Source of the DNA: Lachnospiraceae bacterium
GTDB taxonomy: Bacteria > Bacillota > Clostridia > Lachnospirales > Lachnospiraceae
Length of the DNA: 64,000 bases
Assembly: GCA_022483465.1 (NCBI GenBank)
Contig: JAKVNF010000003.1
Coordinates: 818,501-882,500 of the forward strand
Direction of reading: 5' to 3'
The position numbers were made by a program, and so were the translations under genes. Each line of letters starts with the position of its first letter. Position 1 is the stretch's first letter. This document shows positions 47,584 through 57,099 of this stretch, piece by piece. The notes under the pieces are model-generated. The model was not told the origin of the DNA, did no database searches, and was given only the letters and a program-made list of their open reading frames with translations.

Positions 47584-49266
47584 TCAGTTTCTCAGACCCC
47601 GGTACCGGTTCACCGCTGCCAGGATCTCGGCGCGCCTTGGCAGCGCGAGGAAGGGAACGCCCCGTCCGCCCTCATAGAGGACGGAGAGCCCCTCCTTCCG
47701 GAGCCTGTCGGAGAGGGCCGCCACGGCCTTGGCGATCCCGGTCTTTCCGTGAAAGTCCCGGCGCTCGAGAAGAAGGAGGCACCTTGCGATCGCCTGGGTC
47801 TGCCCCTCCGAGACGAGCTGCTCCACAAGGTGCAGGTCCACCTCCTCCCGCCCAAGGAGAAAGCCGTCGGTGCCGTCCGCCCGGATCTTGGTCCTGGGAT
47901 CCAAAAGTGCCGGATTCTGCGCAGGGGTGCGCCGCGCCCTCGGCCCGCCGGGGAAGGGAAGGGGCGCCCGCACCACTCCCGCCGCGATCTTTTTTGCCTT
48001 TTCGGTGATGTCCGACACCCGGTAGTGATCGAGAAGGAGCACCGTGTCCGCCGCGGCAAAGTAGGCGCCAAAGCTCCCCGCTGCCAGGATCACCGAGATG
48101 CGAAGCGTCTCATACATGCCCCGGATTCGGTCGATGAGGGGCGTGATGGGCTCATGGGGCACCGCCTGCTCCATCAGCGCATCCCGCATCAGGAGGTTCG
48201 TCGCGCTGGTGTCCTCGTCGAGAAGAAGGACGTTTGCGCCGCCCTCCGCGGCCTCGGCAATCGCCGCTGCCTCCGAGGTGGAGCCGCTGGCGTTCTCGGT
48301 GGAGAAGAGCCGGCTGTCGGCACCGCCCGGCAGATCCGAGAGAAACAGGGAGATGTCGTCGCAGAAGACGCTCCTTCCATCCTCCGCCCGGACCTTCACC
48401 GCCGTGTCATCGGTCACGACGAGCTCCCGCCCATCCCCGGGGGCGTGGTTGTAGACGCCAAGGGAGAGGGCGGAAAGGAGCGTGGACTTTCCGTGGTACC
48501 CGCCTCCCGTGATCAGCGTGATCCCCCTGGGAACCCCCATGCCGGTCACCTCTCCCCTATGGGGGAGGACCGCGGTGACGCGAAGGGATGCGGGCGAGGA
48601 GAAGGGGACGGCGCCCCTCATGGGCTCCCCTAAGATCCCGTTTTTGCGCGGCAGGATGGCGCCGTCCGCCACAAAGGCGGCAAGGTTCTTCTCCCGAAGA
48701 AAAGCGCGCAGCGCCGCCTGATCCTCCGCAAGGTCGCAGGCGGCGGTCAGGGCTTTCCCGTCCAGGGCGTCATAGACAAGAGATGACCGCACGAGGTCCG
48801 GGATGGCATGGAGGCAGAGCTTTTCCATGGCCCCTGCATCGATCCTTCGCCCGTTGGCGGGAAAGCCCGCGCGGAAGGAGACCGTGACATCCCCCGCTTC
48901 GCTCACCTGCACATGGGACCTTGGCAGCACCTCCTGGGTGGGCCTTGGAAAGACGAGCTCCCCGCTCTTTCCGGAGCCGAGGCGCCCGGAATACGCGCCG
49001 GCCCCTGCGGCAAACTGCCGCGCCAGGGCATCCTCCAGGGCAAGGCGCCTTGTCCCGTTCTCAAAAAGGTCCTTCGGGAAACGGGCGGTCTTTGCGGGGA
49101 CCAGAACCCGCAGACTCGAGGGGGCGGCAAAGGGATCCCCCTGCACGTGGTCGACAAAAAGGACATACCCCGGCATCTGCCAGCTGCCGGCAAGGTCCCG
49201 GTAGGCAGGATATCCCCTGCCGTCCATCCGATGCAGGGCATCCCGAAACTGTTCCAGTGTCTTCAT
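47584..49266 (-). CDS. Predicted ATPase of the ABC class (COG3044 type)
   Basis: A 560-residue protein of a conserved but uncharacterised family. The N-terminus has MDGRGYPAYRDLAG and GYVLFVDHVQGDPFA, the P-loop is ITGGGYHGKSTLLSAL (about residue 255), the signature-like segment STSEAAAIAEAAEGG and Walker B NVLLLDEDTSATN. No membrane segments are seen. The family is widespread in Clostridia and its role is unknown to me; an action on RNA or DNA has been suggested by the fold only. It lies convergent to ligA and divergent from metA. Confidence 0.85.
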   Translation of the reverse strand: MKTLEQFRDALHRMDGRGYPAYRDLAGSWQMPGYVLFVDHVQGDPFAAPSSLRVLVPAKTARFPKDLFENGTRRLALEDALARQFAAGAGAYSGRLGSGKSGELVFPRPTQEVLPRSHVQVSEAGDVTVSFRAGFPANGRRIDAGAMEKLCLHAIPDLVRSSLVYDALDGKALTAACDLAEDQAALRAFLREKNLAAFVADGAILPRKNGILGEPMRGAVPFSSPASLRVTAVLPHRGEVTGMGVPRGITLITGGGYHGKSTLLSALSLGVYNHAPGDGRELVVTDDTAVKVRAEDGRSVFCDDISLFLSDLPGGADSRLFSTENASGSTSEAAAIAEAAEGGANVLLLDEDTSATNLLMRDALMEQAVPHEPITPLIDRIRGMYETLRISVILAAGSFGAYFAAADTVLLLDHYRVSDITEKAKKIAAGVVRAPLPFPGGPRARRTPAQNPALLDPRTKIRADGTDGFLLGREEVDLHLVEQLVSEGQTQAIARCLLLLERRDFHGKTGIAKAVAALSDRLRKEGLSVLYEGGRGVPFLALPRRAEILAAVNRYRGLRN

Positions 49267-49405
49267 TCCGTCACACCTCCCTACGCAAAGCGATTCCGTC
49301 CCCGGGGGACGAAACCCCGAATCTGTCCATCGACAGGCAAAAAAGCGGTTTGCGATAATGATTCTGTGTCATTGTAACAGAATCCAGAGAAAGAAGGCGA
49401 TGTGC

Positions 49406-50323
49406 ATGCCAATCAAGATCCAGGACGATCTCCCTGTCCGGGAGATCCTTGAGGACGAGAACCTGTTCCTTGTGAATGAGGACCGGGCGGCCCACCAGGA
49501 CATCCGGCCGCTCCAGATCTGCATTCTGAACCTGATGCCCAAGAAGGAGGACACGGAGCTCCAGCTCCTGCGCATGCTCAGCAACACCCCCCTGCAGCTG
49601 GACATCACGTTCCTGCGCGTCTCCTCCCACAAGGCGGTGCACACCTCCTACAACCACCTGCACAAGTTTTACTACCGCTTCGACGAGGTCCGGGACCGGA
49701 ACTTCGATGGCCTGATCATCACCGGCGCCCCGGTGGAGAAGCTCCCCTACCAGGAGGTGGACTACTGGGACGAGCTCTGCGAGATCATGGAGTGGTCCAA
49801 GACCCACGTGCAGTCCACCTTCCATATCTGCTGGGCTGCCCAGGCGGGGGTGTACTACCACTACGGCCTGGACAAGGTCATGCTCCCGCAAAAGCTCTGC
49901 GGCGTCTACCGCCACAAGGTGTTCCACCGCAGGGACCCCCTGGTCCGCGGCTTTGACGACTACTTCTACATTCCCCACTCCCGGTACACCGAGGTGCCCG
50001 CACAGAAGATCCACGACTGCGCGGACCTGAAGGTCCTTGCGGAGTCGAAGGAGGCAGGGGTGCTTCTGTGCACCGCAAGGGAGGGCCGGCAGGTCTTCAT
50101 CTTCGGCCACGGCGAGTACGACCGCTACACCCTGCGGGACGAGTACGAGCGGGATCTTGCGGCAGGCCTTGCACCGGCGCTTCCCGTCCACTACTTCCCG
50201 GAGGACAACCCGGAGAACAAGCCCGACCTCAAGTGGCGCTCCGCCTCCCAGCTTCTCTACAGCAACTGGATCAACTACTACGTCTACCAGGCAACTCCCT
50301 ACCACATCGAGGAGATCCGCTGA
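49406..50323 (+). CDS. metA: Homoserine O-acyltransferase MetA
   Basis: Acylates homoserine at the start of methionine synthesis. The 305-residue protein begins MPIKIQDDLPV and has RPLQICILNLMPKK, the nucleophile Cys in FHICWAAQAG, GVYRHKVFHR and the late FGHGEYDRYTL. Its GAPVEKL segment has Glu where succinyl-CoA-specific enzymes have Gly, which by established work on Bacillus enzymes points to acetyl-CoA as donor. ATG 49406 fits AGAAGG spacing better than ATG 49400. It stands alone, with a terminator after it. Confidence 0.95.
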   Translation: MPIKIQDDLPVREILEDENLFLVNEDRAAHQDIRPLQICILNLMPKKEDTELQLLRMLSNTPLQLDITFLRVSSHKAVHTSYNHLHKFYYRFDEVRDRNFDGLIITGAPVEKLPYQEVDYWDELCEIMEWSKTHVQSTFHICWAAQAGVYYHYGLDKVMLPQKLCGVYRHKVFHRRDPLVRGFDDYFYIPHSRYTEVPAQKIHDCADLKVLAESKEAGVLLCTAREGRQVFIFGHGEYDRYTLRDEYERDLAAGLAPALPVHYFPEDNPENKPDLKWRSASQLLYSNWINYYVYQATPYHIEEIR

Positions 50324-50330
50324 TTGTCGG

Positions 50331-50361
50331 CGGCAAGCGCAGCTGCGCTTGCCGTCTTTTT
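50331..50361 (+). terminator. metA terminator
   Basis: CGGCAAGCGCAG/CTGCGCTTGCCG, a continuous palindrome (50331-50354), followed by TCTTTTT. Confidence 0.85.
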
Positions 50362-50431
50362 GTTTCCCCCCTCTCTGTCCCCCTATGTTAAAATGGCTCC
50401 AGATGCAACAACGTAAGAAAGGCGGTGTCCC

Positions 50432-51520
50432 ATGGGTGCAACCCACTGCAAACCTGTATTCATCGACGCGAGCGCGCTGCTGGTGACGAGCTACTACGGC
50501 AACCTCCCCAAGTCCATCCTCTTTGAGAAGGACCCGGAGAAGAAAAAAGAGCACTACGACGAGATTCTGCACACGAAGGACGGGCAGTACACCAACGCGG
50601 TGATCCCGATGGTCTCCGTGATCCTGAAGATCCTGGAGACCCAGCACCCGTCCCACCTGCTCTTTGCCTTTGACCGAACCCGGGACACGTTCCGCAGAAA
50701 GAAGTTCGAGGCCTACAAGGCGCAGCGCGCCGAGACCCCGGACCCCTTAAAGCAGCAGTTTGCCTCCATGGAGACCCTCCTCCAGACGGCGGGCTTTGTG
50801 ACCCTCTCCTCCGACACCTACGAGGCGGACGACATCGTGGGGAGCGCCGTGGAGGTGGTGCAGAAGGCCCTTGCCAGGGACGGCGCCTGCCCCACCTGCT
50901 ACATCTGGACAAAGGACCACGACTACCTGCAGCTCTGCTCCGACACCTGTAGGATCTGGCTCGCCCAGACCTCCCAGGACAAGGCGGACGCCCTGAACCT
51001 TGCCCACTACGGCTGTGCCTCGAGGGACATGAACCTGCCTGACAAGACCTTCCTTGTGACCCCCGGGGTTTGCCGGGAGGAGTACGGCGTTTCGCCGTCC
51101 CAGATCCCGGACCTCAAGGGCATCCAGGGCGATCCCAGCGACAACATCCCCGGCGTGAAGGGAGTCTCCAGCGCGGCGATCCCGCTCCTCAACGAGTACG
51201 GCACCCTGGAGGAGATCTACGCCGCCCTGGACGATGCCGCAGACAAGGCGGGAGAGGCCGCCCTCAAGGCCTTCTGGAAGGAGGACCTGGGGATCACAAG
51301 AAGCCCCGCAAAGGCGCTTCGCGCAAGCCGGGAGATCGCCTTTTTGTCCCGGGATCTGGCGACGATCCGGAGGGAGGCGCCTTTGGGACTTACCGAGGAG
51401 GCGCTCCGGATCGAGGTGAACCGGGATCTTTGCGAGAGACTCAAGAAGGCGATGGCGCCGCTGGAGCTCAAAAAACTCGCAAAGCGGGTGGATGAATGGG
51501 AGAAGACGCTCCCGGCATGA
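50432..51520 (+). CDS. Stand-alone 5'-3' exonuclease (PolI N-terminal type)
   Basis: A 362-residue FEN/5' nuclease that removes RNA primers or flaps. Intact catalytic features: KPVFIDASALLVTSYYG, LLFAFDRTRDTFRRKKFEAYKAQR (motifs FDRTRDTFR, YKAQR), TYEADDIVGSAV (EADD cluster), WTKDHDYLQL and LKGIQGDPSDNIPGVKGVS (GDPSDNIPG, helix-3-turn-helix). The domain is normally the N-terminal part of DNA polymerase I; here polA at 53746 has only a decayed copy, so this gene probably supplies the activity. AAGAAAGGCGG precedes the ATG. It begins a tight run of genes through coaE. Confidence 0.92.
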   Translation: MGATHCKPVFIDASALLVTSYYGNLPKSILFEKDPEKKKEHYDEILHTKDGQYTNAVIPMVSVILKILETQHPSHLLFAFDRTRDTFRRKKFEAYKAQRAETPDPLKQQFASMETLLQTAGFVTLSSDTYEADDIVGSAVEVVQKALARDGACPTCYIWTKDHDYLQLCSDTCRIWLAQTSQDKADALNLAHYGCASRDMNLPDKTFLVTPGVCREEYGVSPSQIPDLKGIQGDPSDNIPGVKGVSSAAIPLLNEYGTLEEIYAALDDAADKAGEAALKAFWKEDLGITRSPAKALRASREIAFLSRDLATIRREAPLGLTEEALRIEVNRDLCERLKKAMAPLELKKLAKRVDEWEKTLPA

Positions 51521-51539
51521 GGGGAGGAAACGTAAGATC

Positions 51540-52412
51540 ATGGCAGCGCTGACCGTGACAGTCCTTGTGGACAACGACCACCGGACGAAAGAAGAGCGGG
51601 AGAGCACCCCGCCAGCCCTCTCCTGTGAGTGGGGCCTCTCGCTGTGGCTCTCCTATGCGGGAGAGGACGGCGCGCAGCACCGGCTCTTACTGGATGCGGG
51701 CTCCAAGGGAGGCTTTGCGGAGAATGCCTCGCGCCTTGGGATTCCCCTGGAGGATGCCGAGTACCTCGTCCTCTCCCATGCCCACTACGACCACACGGAC
51801 GGGGCGGATGCCTTCCTTGCCAAAAATCAGACCGCAAAGATCTGCCTGGCAAAGAAGGCGATGCACCGGCGCTGCTACAGCACCGGGCAAGGCGGCGCGC
51901 CCCGCTACATCGGCATCCGGGAGGGCCTCCTGGATGCCTGCCGGGAGCGCCTCGTCCTCACCGAGGGCATCACAGAGCTTTTCCCCGGCGTGACCCTGGT
52001 TCCCCACAGCGGCGGAGATCCCACCCGGATCGCCAGGCGGCAGGGGCTCTGGCAGATGACCCCGGAGGGCCGCCTGCTGCCGGATCACTTTGACCACGAG
52101 CAGAGCCTGGTGGTCCGAACGGACAGGGGACTTACCATCCTCTCCCCCTGCTCCCACACCGGGATGGCGGCCATCACCAGGGAGGTGGGAGAGGCCTTTT
52201 GGGGGGCGCGCATCCACGCCTTTGTGGGCGGGCTCCATCTCTTCCGCCTGGATGAGGAGGAGACAAGGCGCGAGGCAGAAGTTCTCAAAGCCCTGCCCGT
52301 AGATATCATCTATACCGGCCACTGCACGGGGGAGGCGCAGACGAAAATTCTGGCGGAAGTTCTGGGGGCAAAGCTCCACCCCTTCGGGAGCGGCTCCGTC
52401 TTTACGACGTAA
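51540..52412 (+). CDS. Metallo-beta-lactamase fold hydrolase
   Basis: A 290-residue protein with LVLSHAHYDHTDG (HxHxDH), DHEQSLVV, CSHTGM and FVGGLHLF, ending YTGHCTGEAQ. This pattern matches the group related to 7,8-dihydropterin-6-methyl phosphate-linked enzymes (ancient MBL proteins of pterin metabolism); the exact substrate is unknown. GGGGAGGAAA precedes ATG 51540, 19 bases after the exonuclease stop. Confidence 0.85.
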   Translation: MAALTVTVLVDNDHRTKEERESTPPALSCEWGLSLWLSYAGEDGAQHRLLLDAGSKGGFAENASRLGIPLEDAEYLVLSHAHYDHTDGADAFLAKNQTAKICLAKKAMHRRCYSTGQGGAPRYIGIREGLLDACRERLVLTEGITELFPGVTLVPHSGGDPTRIARRQGLWQMTPEGRLLPDHFDHEQSLVVRTDRGLTILSPCSHTGMAAITREVGEAFWGARIHAFVGGLHLFRLDEEETRREAEVLKALPVDIIYTGHCTGEAQTKILAEVLGAKLHPFGSGSVFTT

Positions 52413-52460
52413 GGGAAGCAGGGGAACAACAGTCCATCCAAAGAGGAGAAGGAGGAACAC

Positions 52461-53333
52461 ATGCAGTACACAATCCGAAACGAACACATGCAGGCTGTGA
52501 TCGATTCCCTGGGGGCGGAGCTGGTCAGCCTTCAGCTGGACGGCCACGAGTACCTCTGGCAGGGGGATCCCGCCTTCTGGCGCGGCCACGCACCGGTTCT
52601 CTTCCCCTTTGTGGGGCGGCTCCAGGGCGGCACCTACACCCTGCACGGGACCGAGTACGCCCTGCGCATCCACGGCCTGGCAAAGTACTATGACTTCACC
52701 CCCGAGAAGGAGGAGAAGGATGCCCTGACCCTGTCCCTGTCTGCCAACGAGGAGACGAGGGCCCAATACCCCTTCTCCTTCCGGTTTCTGGTGACCTACC
52801 GCCTGGAGGAGCGCCGCCTTGCCATCACCTTCCGCGTGGAAAACGAGGGGGCGGAGATGATGTACTTTGGCCTTGGCGGACATCCCGGATTCCGGGCACC
52901 CATGGAGGAGGGAGAGGACTTTACGGACTGCTACCTGGAGTTCTCCGAGGCCTCCCATCCCGATCGGGTGCTGTTCTCCGACGGCGTCCTGACCCTGGGA
53001 AAGACCGAGCCCTATCCCCTGGAGGAGGGAAAGATCCTGCGCCTGCACCACGATCTCTTTGACCACGACGCCGTGGTGCTGACCGACATGCCCTGGACCG
53101 TGTCCTTAAAGAGCACCAAGTCCAGCCGCAGCGTCACCGTGTCCTACCCCGGCATGCCCTACGTGGGCTTTTGGCACGCAGTGAAAAAGCCCGCCCCCTA
53201 TGTCTGCATCGAGCCCTGGGTGAGCCTTCCGGGACGGGACGGCATCACCGAGGACTTCGCCGCGATGTCCGGCCTGCAGCGCCTTGCCCCCGGCAAAACC
53301 TATGAGAACGACTGGAGCATCGCGCTGACATGA
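52461..53333 (+). CDS. Aldose 1-epimerase family protein, LacX-like
   Basis: A 290-residue beta-sandwich protein. MQAVIDSLGAELVSLQLDG and EYLWQGDPAFWRGHAPVLFPFVGRL (short motifs EYLWQGD, LFPFVGR) and FGLGGHPGFR are typical of the LacX branch of aldose epimerases, which interconvert sugar anomers or bind sugars. GGAGAAGGAGG precedes the ATG. It overlaps the next gene by four bases (ATGA). Confidence 0.88.
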   Translation: MQYTIRNEHMQAVIDSLGAELVSLQLDGHEYLWQGDPAFWRGHAPVLFPFVGRLQGGTYTLHGTEYALRIHGLAKYYDFTPEKEEKDALTLSLSANEETRAQYPFSFRFLVTYRLEERRLAITFRVENEGAEMMYFGLGGHPGFRAPMEEGEDFTDCYLEFSEASHPDRVLFSDGVLTLGKTEPYPLEEGKILRLHHDLFDHDAVVLTDMPWTVSLKSTKSSRSVTVSYPGMPYVGFWHAVKKPAPYVCIEPWVSLPGRDGITEDFAAMSGLQRLAPGKTYENDWSIALT

Positions 53334-53731
53334 AGGACAACGGCATCACCGAGGTCCCGGCGTTTTTGGACCACATCCAGAAGGAGGAGGAAGCGGAGGC
53401 CACCGTGGAGGCCACCGTCCACAAGGACTTTGAGCGGCAGATCCCGGCCTTTCTGCAGGACACCCTCTCCAATGCCGAGCTGGACGCCTTTTTAAACCAC
53501 CTCTCCGGGTGCCCCGCCTGCGAGGATGAGCTCTCCATCCAGTACCTGGTCTACGCCGGCATGCCCCGGCTCGAGACCGGCGAGACTTTCAACCTCCAGC
53601 GGGAGCTGCACGACTACGTGGCGCTGGAGAACCAGCGCCTGCACCGGAGGCGGGAGCTGGCGGCGGCCGCCTTCCTCCTGGAGCTTGGCGCCATGGCGGC
53701 GGTGGCCCTGGGATACCTGTTTTTGCTCTGA
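53330..53731 (+). CDS. Membrane protein with anti-sigma-type zinc-finger motif
   Basis: A 133-residue protein. The core NAELDAFLNHLSGCPACEDEL contains the H-x3-C-x2-C pattern of zf-HC2 anti-sigma domains, and the C-terminus is a single membrane helix (AAAAFLLELGAMAAVALGYLFLL in part). No sigma factor gene is adjacent, so its partner is unknown. It sits between the LacX-like gene (4-base overlap) and polA (14 bases), so it is part of the polA operon. Assignment as an anti-sigma-like regulator is inference from layout. Confidence 0.7.
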   Translation: MKDNGITEVPAFLDHIQKEEEAEATVEATVHKDFERQIPAFLQDTLSNAELDAFLNHLSGCPACEDELSIQYLVYAGMPRLETGETFNLQRELHDYVALENQRLHRRRELAAAAFLLELGAMAAVALGYLFLL

Positions 53732-53745
53732 GCGAAAGGATATGC

Positions 53746-56409
53746 ATGTTGGAACGGATACTGTTTGAGGAACACTCCATACTGGCGCGGGCCTTTGCCG
53801 AGACCGCAGACCTTGCCGACGGAAGCGCGGCGGCGCGGGAATTTCAGCGCCTGTTCTTTGCCCTGCTGGAACAGCACCCGGGGGCGGCGCCCCTGATTCT
53901 AAAAGCAGGCAAAGCGCAGGAGGCGTCCCTTCGCCCCGCAGAGCTTGCCGGCGCCGGGGCCCTTCTGGATGCCTGGTTTGCCGCATCCGACCTTCCCGTC
54001 GTCCGCACGGATGCACCGGCACCTGCTGCCGTCAGGGCGCTCCTGGATCAGGCAGACAAGGCCGGGGAGGCGCTTCTTCCCGTCACCGCAGACCCCGCGC
54101 TTCTTTGTCTTGCACAAGGGTCCCAGCGCGTTCTTCTTCTCGAAAAGGAGAACGGGGTTCTTACCCCGAAGGCCTGGGAGGAGGGCGCTGTCCGGGAGGC
54201 CTTTGGCGCAGCGGGAAGCGTTCTCCCCGCCGCCCTGACCCTGAAAAAGCGCCTCGGCCCCCACAGGGCCAAGGCACTTCTTGCGGCCTATGGGACCCCG
54301 GAGGGGATCCGGGCGCATCTTTCCGAGATCCCGGGCGCGCACGCAAGAGACCAGCTCTCCGAGATCCTCTCTGACCCCGCCTTTTCCGATGCGGAGACGC
54401 CGCTGCCCGACCTTGTCCTCCCCGGCGCTTTGGTGCCGGATCTGGAGAAGCTCAGGACTGCTGCCGCCCTGGAGCAGGGTGCGGAGAAGACCGAGGAAAA
54501 GAAGATCACGGAGGAGATCCTCCGCACCCGCGAGGAAGCAGAAAGATACTTTGCAAGGGCCATGGAGGCGATTGGGAAGGGCCAGACCGTGGGCGTTCTT
54601 CCCCTCTTTGACACGCTGCGCTTTGGCAGTGTGGGGCCGCTTCTTGGCGCTGCCATCGCCCTCTCGGAGACCGAGAGCGCCTTTCTCCCGGTGTCCGGGA
54701 CAGAGGGGGAGGACGGCACGGTCCTCCCGGAGGGCCAGCTCTCCCTGTTCCCCGCGCCGGCACCGAAGGCGCAGCAGGAGACTTCCCTCACCGCCGCGTT
54801 TCTCATCGGGCACCTCGCAGCCCTGCGCCATGCGGCGGCCGGGCACAAGGGCGCTCCCCTTGCGGTCTTTGGCCTGCAGAAGCAGTTCCCGTTCTTTGGG
54901 GTGAAGGGGGAGGAGTTTGCAGACGGCATTCACCTGCACGGCTTCTTTGACTGCCTGATCGGCGCCTATCTGATCAACCCCTTAAAGAACGACTACGCGC
55001 CGAGAGACCTCGGCGCCGAGTACCTCTCGGATGACACCCTGCCGGAGGAGAAAGTCTTTCTCGCCAAGCGGCGCTGGTCCGAGGTGCTCTCTGCGGATGA
55101 GGCGGGAACCGCCTCCTACGTGCAGCACGCTGCCAGGATCCTTGCGGGGAGCGCCCCGAAAATCCAGGCACGCCTTGCAAAGGAGGAGATGGCGGATCTC
55201 TACGAGAACATCGAGCTCCCGCTCACCTTCGTGCTCTACGACATGCAGCGGATCGGCATCCGGGTCCTGCCGGAAAAGCTCAAGGCGTACGGGGATCAGC
55301 TGACCGGCCGCATCGAAGAGCTCGACCGGACCATCCACGAGCAGGCGGGGGATCCCGACTTCAACATCGCCTCCCCCAAGCAGCTGGGAGAGCTATTGTT
55401 CGACCGCATGCACCTGCCGGGCGGGAAAAAGCTCAAGTCCGGCTGGTCCACCTCCGCGGACATCCTGGAAAAGCTCGCCCCGGATTATCCTCTGGTTGCA
55501 AACATCCTGGAGTACCGGGCCCTCACGAAGCTCAAGTCCACCTACGCGGACGGGCTGGCGGAGTTCATTGCGCCGGACTCCCGGATCCACACGACCTTCC
55601 ACCAGACGATCACCGCGACGGGCCGCATCAGCTCCACGGATCCCAACCTGCAGAACATCCCGATGCGCACCCCTCTGGGGCGGGCCATCCGCAAGGTCTT
55701 CCTGCCCCGGGAGGGCTGGAGCTTTACGGACTCGGACTACTCCCAGATCGAGCTTCGGATCCTGGCCTCGATGTCCGGGGACGAGGCCCTGATCGAGGCC
55801 TACCGGGGCGGCCGGGACATCCACCGGATGACCGCCTCCAAGGTCTTCAACACCCCCTTCGACGAGGTCACCGACCTGCAGCGGCGCAACGCCAAGGCGG
55901 TCAACTTCGGCATCGTCTACGGGATCTCGAGCTTCGGCCTCTCCCAGGGACTCTCGATCTCCCGGCAGGAGGCCGCGGCCTACATCGACCAGTACTTCAA
56001 GATGTTCCCGGGGATCAAGACCTTCCTCGATTCCCAGGTGCAGTTCGCAAAGACCAACGGCTACTCCGTCACCATGATGGGGCGGCGCCGGCCGATCCCG
56101 GAGCTCAGGGAGGGCGGCTACCAGCGCCGTCAGTTCGGTGAGCGGGTCGCCATGAACGCGCCGATCCAGGGGACCGGGGCGGACATCATGAAGAAGGCCA
56201 TGATCCGGGTCTGGGAGATGCTCCACAGGGAGCACCTCTCCTCTGAGCTCATCCTGCAGATCCACGATGAACTTTTGATCGAGACCGCCCCCGGCGAGGA
56301 GGAGAAGGTGGAACAGATCCTCCGGGAGGGCATGATGGGCGCCGCGCAGCTGAAGGTGGCGCTGGAAGTCGACTGCCACCGGGGCAGCGACTGGTACGAG
56401 GCAAAGTGA
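53746..56409 (+). CDS. polA: DNA polymerase I with inactive 5'-nuclease and 3'-exonuclease domains
   Basis: An 887-residue family A polymerase. The C-terminal polymerase domain (about residues 480-887) is intact: TATGRISSTDPNLQNIPMRTPLGR in short motifs (TATGRIS, PNLQNIP), DSDYSQIELRILA (motif A), RRNAKAVNFGIVYGIS (motif B, K-NFG) and QIHDELLIE (motif C). The N-terminal 280 residues still align in order with a 5' nuclease (FEEHSILARAF for the usual DGNSILNRAF, VTADPALL for VTGDRDLL, RAKALLAAYGTPEGI for the helix-hairpin region), but the acidic metal ligands are gone. The middle proofreading domain also lacks its DxE residues, as in Bacillus. Nearly full-length, so decay is by substitution, not deletion. 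Confidence 0.95.
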   Translation: MLERILFEEHSILARAFAETADLADGSAAAREFQRLFFALLEQHPGAAPLILKAGKAQEASLRPAELAGAGALLDAWFAASDLPVVRTDAPAPAAVRALLDQADKAGEALLPVTADPALLCLAQGSQRVLLLEKENGVLTPKAWEEGAVREAFGAAGSVLPAALTLKKRLGPHRAKALLAAYGTPEGIRAHLSEIPGAHARDQLSEILSDPAFSDAETPLPDLVLPGALVPDLEKLRTAAALEQGAEKTEEKKITEEILRTREEAERYFARAMEAIGKGQTVGVLPLFDTLRFGSVGPLLGAAIALSETESAFLPVSGTEGEDGTVLPEGQLSLFPAPAPKAQQETSLTAAFLIGHLAALRHAAAGHKGAPLAVFGLQKQFPFFGVKGEEFADGIHLHGFFDCLIGAYLINPLKNDYAPRDLGAEYLSDDTLPEEKVFLAKRRWSEVLSADEAGTASYVQHAARILAGSAPKIQARLAKEEMADLYENIELPLTFVLYDMQRIGIRVLPEKLKAYGDQLTGRIEELDRTIHEQAGDPDFNIASPKQLGELLFDRMHLPGGKKLKSGWSTSADILEKLAPDYPLVANILEYRALTKLKSTYADGLAEFIAPDSRIHTTFHQTITATGRISSTDPNLQNIPMRTPLGRAIRKVFLPREGWSFTDSDYSQIELRILASMSGDEALIEAYRGGRDIHRMTASKVFNTPFDEVTDLQRRNAKAVNFGIVYGISSFGLSQGLSISRQEAAAYIDQYFKMFPGIKTFLDSQVQFAKTNGYSVTMMGRRRPIPELREGGYQRRQFGERVAMNAPIQGTGADIMKKAMIRVWEMLHREHLSSELILQIHDELLIETAPGEEEKVEQILREGMMGAAQLKVALEVDCHRGSDWYEAK

Positions 56410-57038
56410 TGCGGATCATCGGCGTGACAGGGGGCGTTGGCTCCGGAAAATCGGAGCTGCTCCGCTACATTGAAACCCACTACCGGGCATATGTCCTGCG
56501 CTCGGACGAGGCGGCCCACGCGGTCTCCCTCGTCCCCGGGGGAAGCGTCTACCCGCAGCTCGTTGCGCTGCTCGAAGCGGGAAATCAGGCAAAGGGCGCT
56601 TCGGATCATCCCCTGCTTCTTCCCGACGGCACCATCGACCGAAAGGAGATGGCAGCGCGGATCTTCGGGGACCCCGAACTTCTGTCAGGGGTGAACGCCC
56701 TCGTCCACCCCGCGGTGCGCGTCTACATCGAAGAGGCGATCCAAAAGGCCGCCGACGCCAAAGTCTACGACTACTTTTTCCTCGAGGCAGCGCTTCTGAT
56801 CGAGGAGGGGTACCGAAAAGTCGTGAACAGCATGTGGTACATCCATGCGGATGAGGCGGTGCGGCGCCAGCGCCTTGCCAAGAGCCGGGGCTACTCCAAG
56901 GAAAAGACCGATGCCATCATGAAGAGCCAGCTCTCCGAGAGAGAATTTTACGAAAACGCGGACGTGGTGATCGACAACTCCGGGAGCCTTGCGGATGCCT
57001 TTCGCCAGATTGATGCGGCGCTGGCAAACATGGTATAA
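56409..57038 (+). CDS. coaE: Dephospho-CoA kinase
   Basis: Last enzyme of coenzyme A synthesis: phosphorylates dephospho-CoA. A 209-residue P-loop kinase with GVTGGVGSGKSELL, RSDEAAHAV, LLIEEGYRKV and RRQRLAKSRGYS. It starts within the polA stop (TGATG), so it is translationally coupled. The usual lid and CoA-binding residues appear present. Confidence 0.92.
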   Translation: MRIIGVTGGVGSGKSELLRYIETHYRAYVLRSDEAAHAVSLVPGGSVYPQLVALLEAGNQAKGASDHPLLLPDGTIDRKEMAARIFGDPELLSGVNALVHPAVRVYIEEAIQKAADAKVYDYFFLEAALLIEEGYRKVVNSMWYIHADEAVRRQRLAKSRGYSKEKTDAIMKSQLSEREFYENADVVIDNSGSLADAFRQIDAALANMV

Positions 57039-57099
57039 TTCGGCCCGGTAACCAATCACAATTGACAAAGATCGCGGCAGCGCGCCGCGGAAGGAAAAC

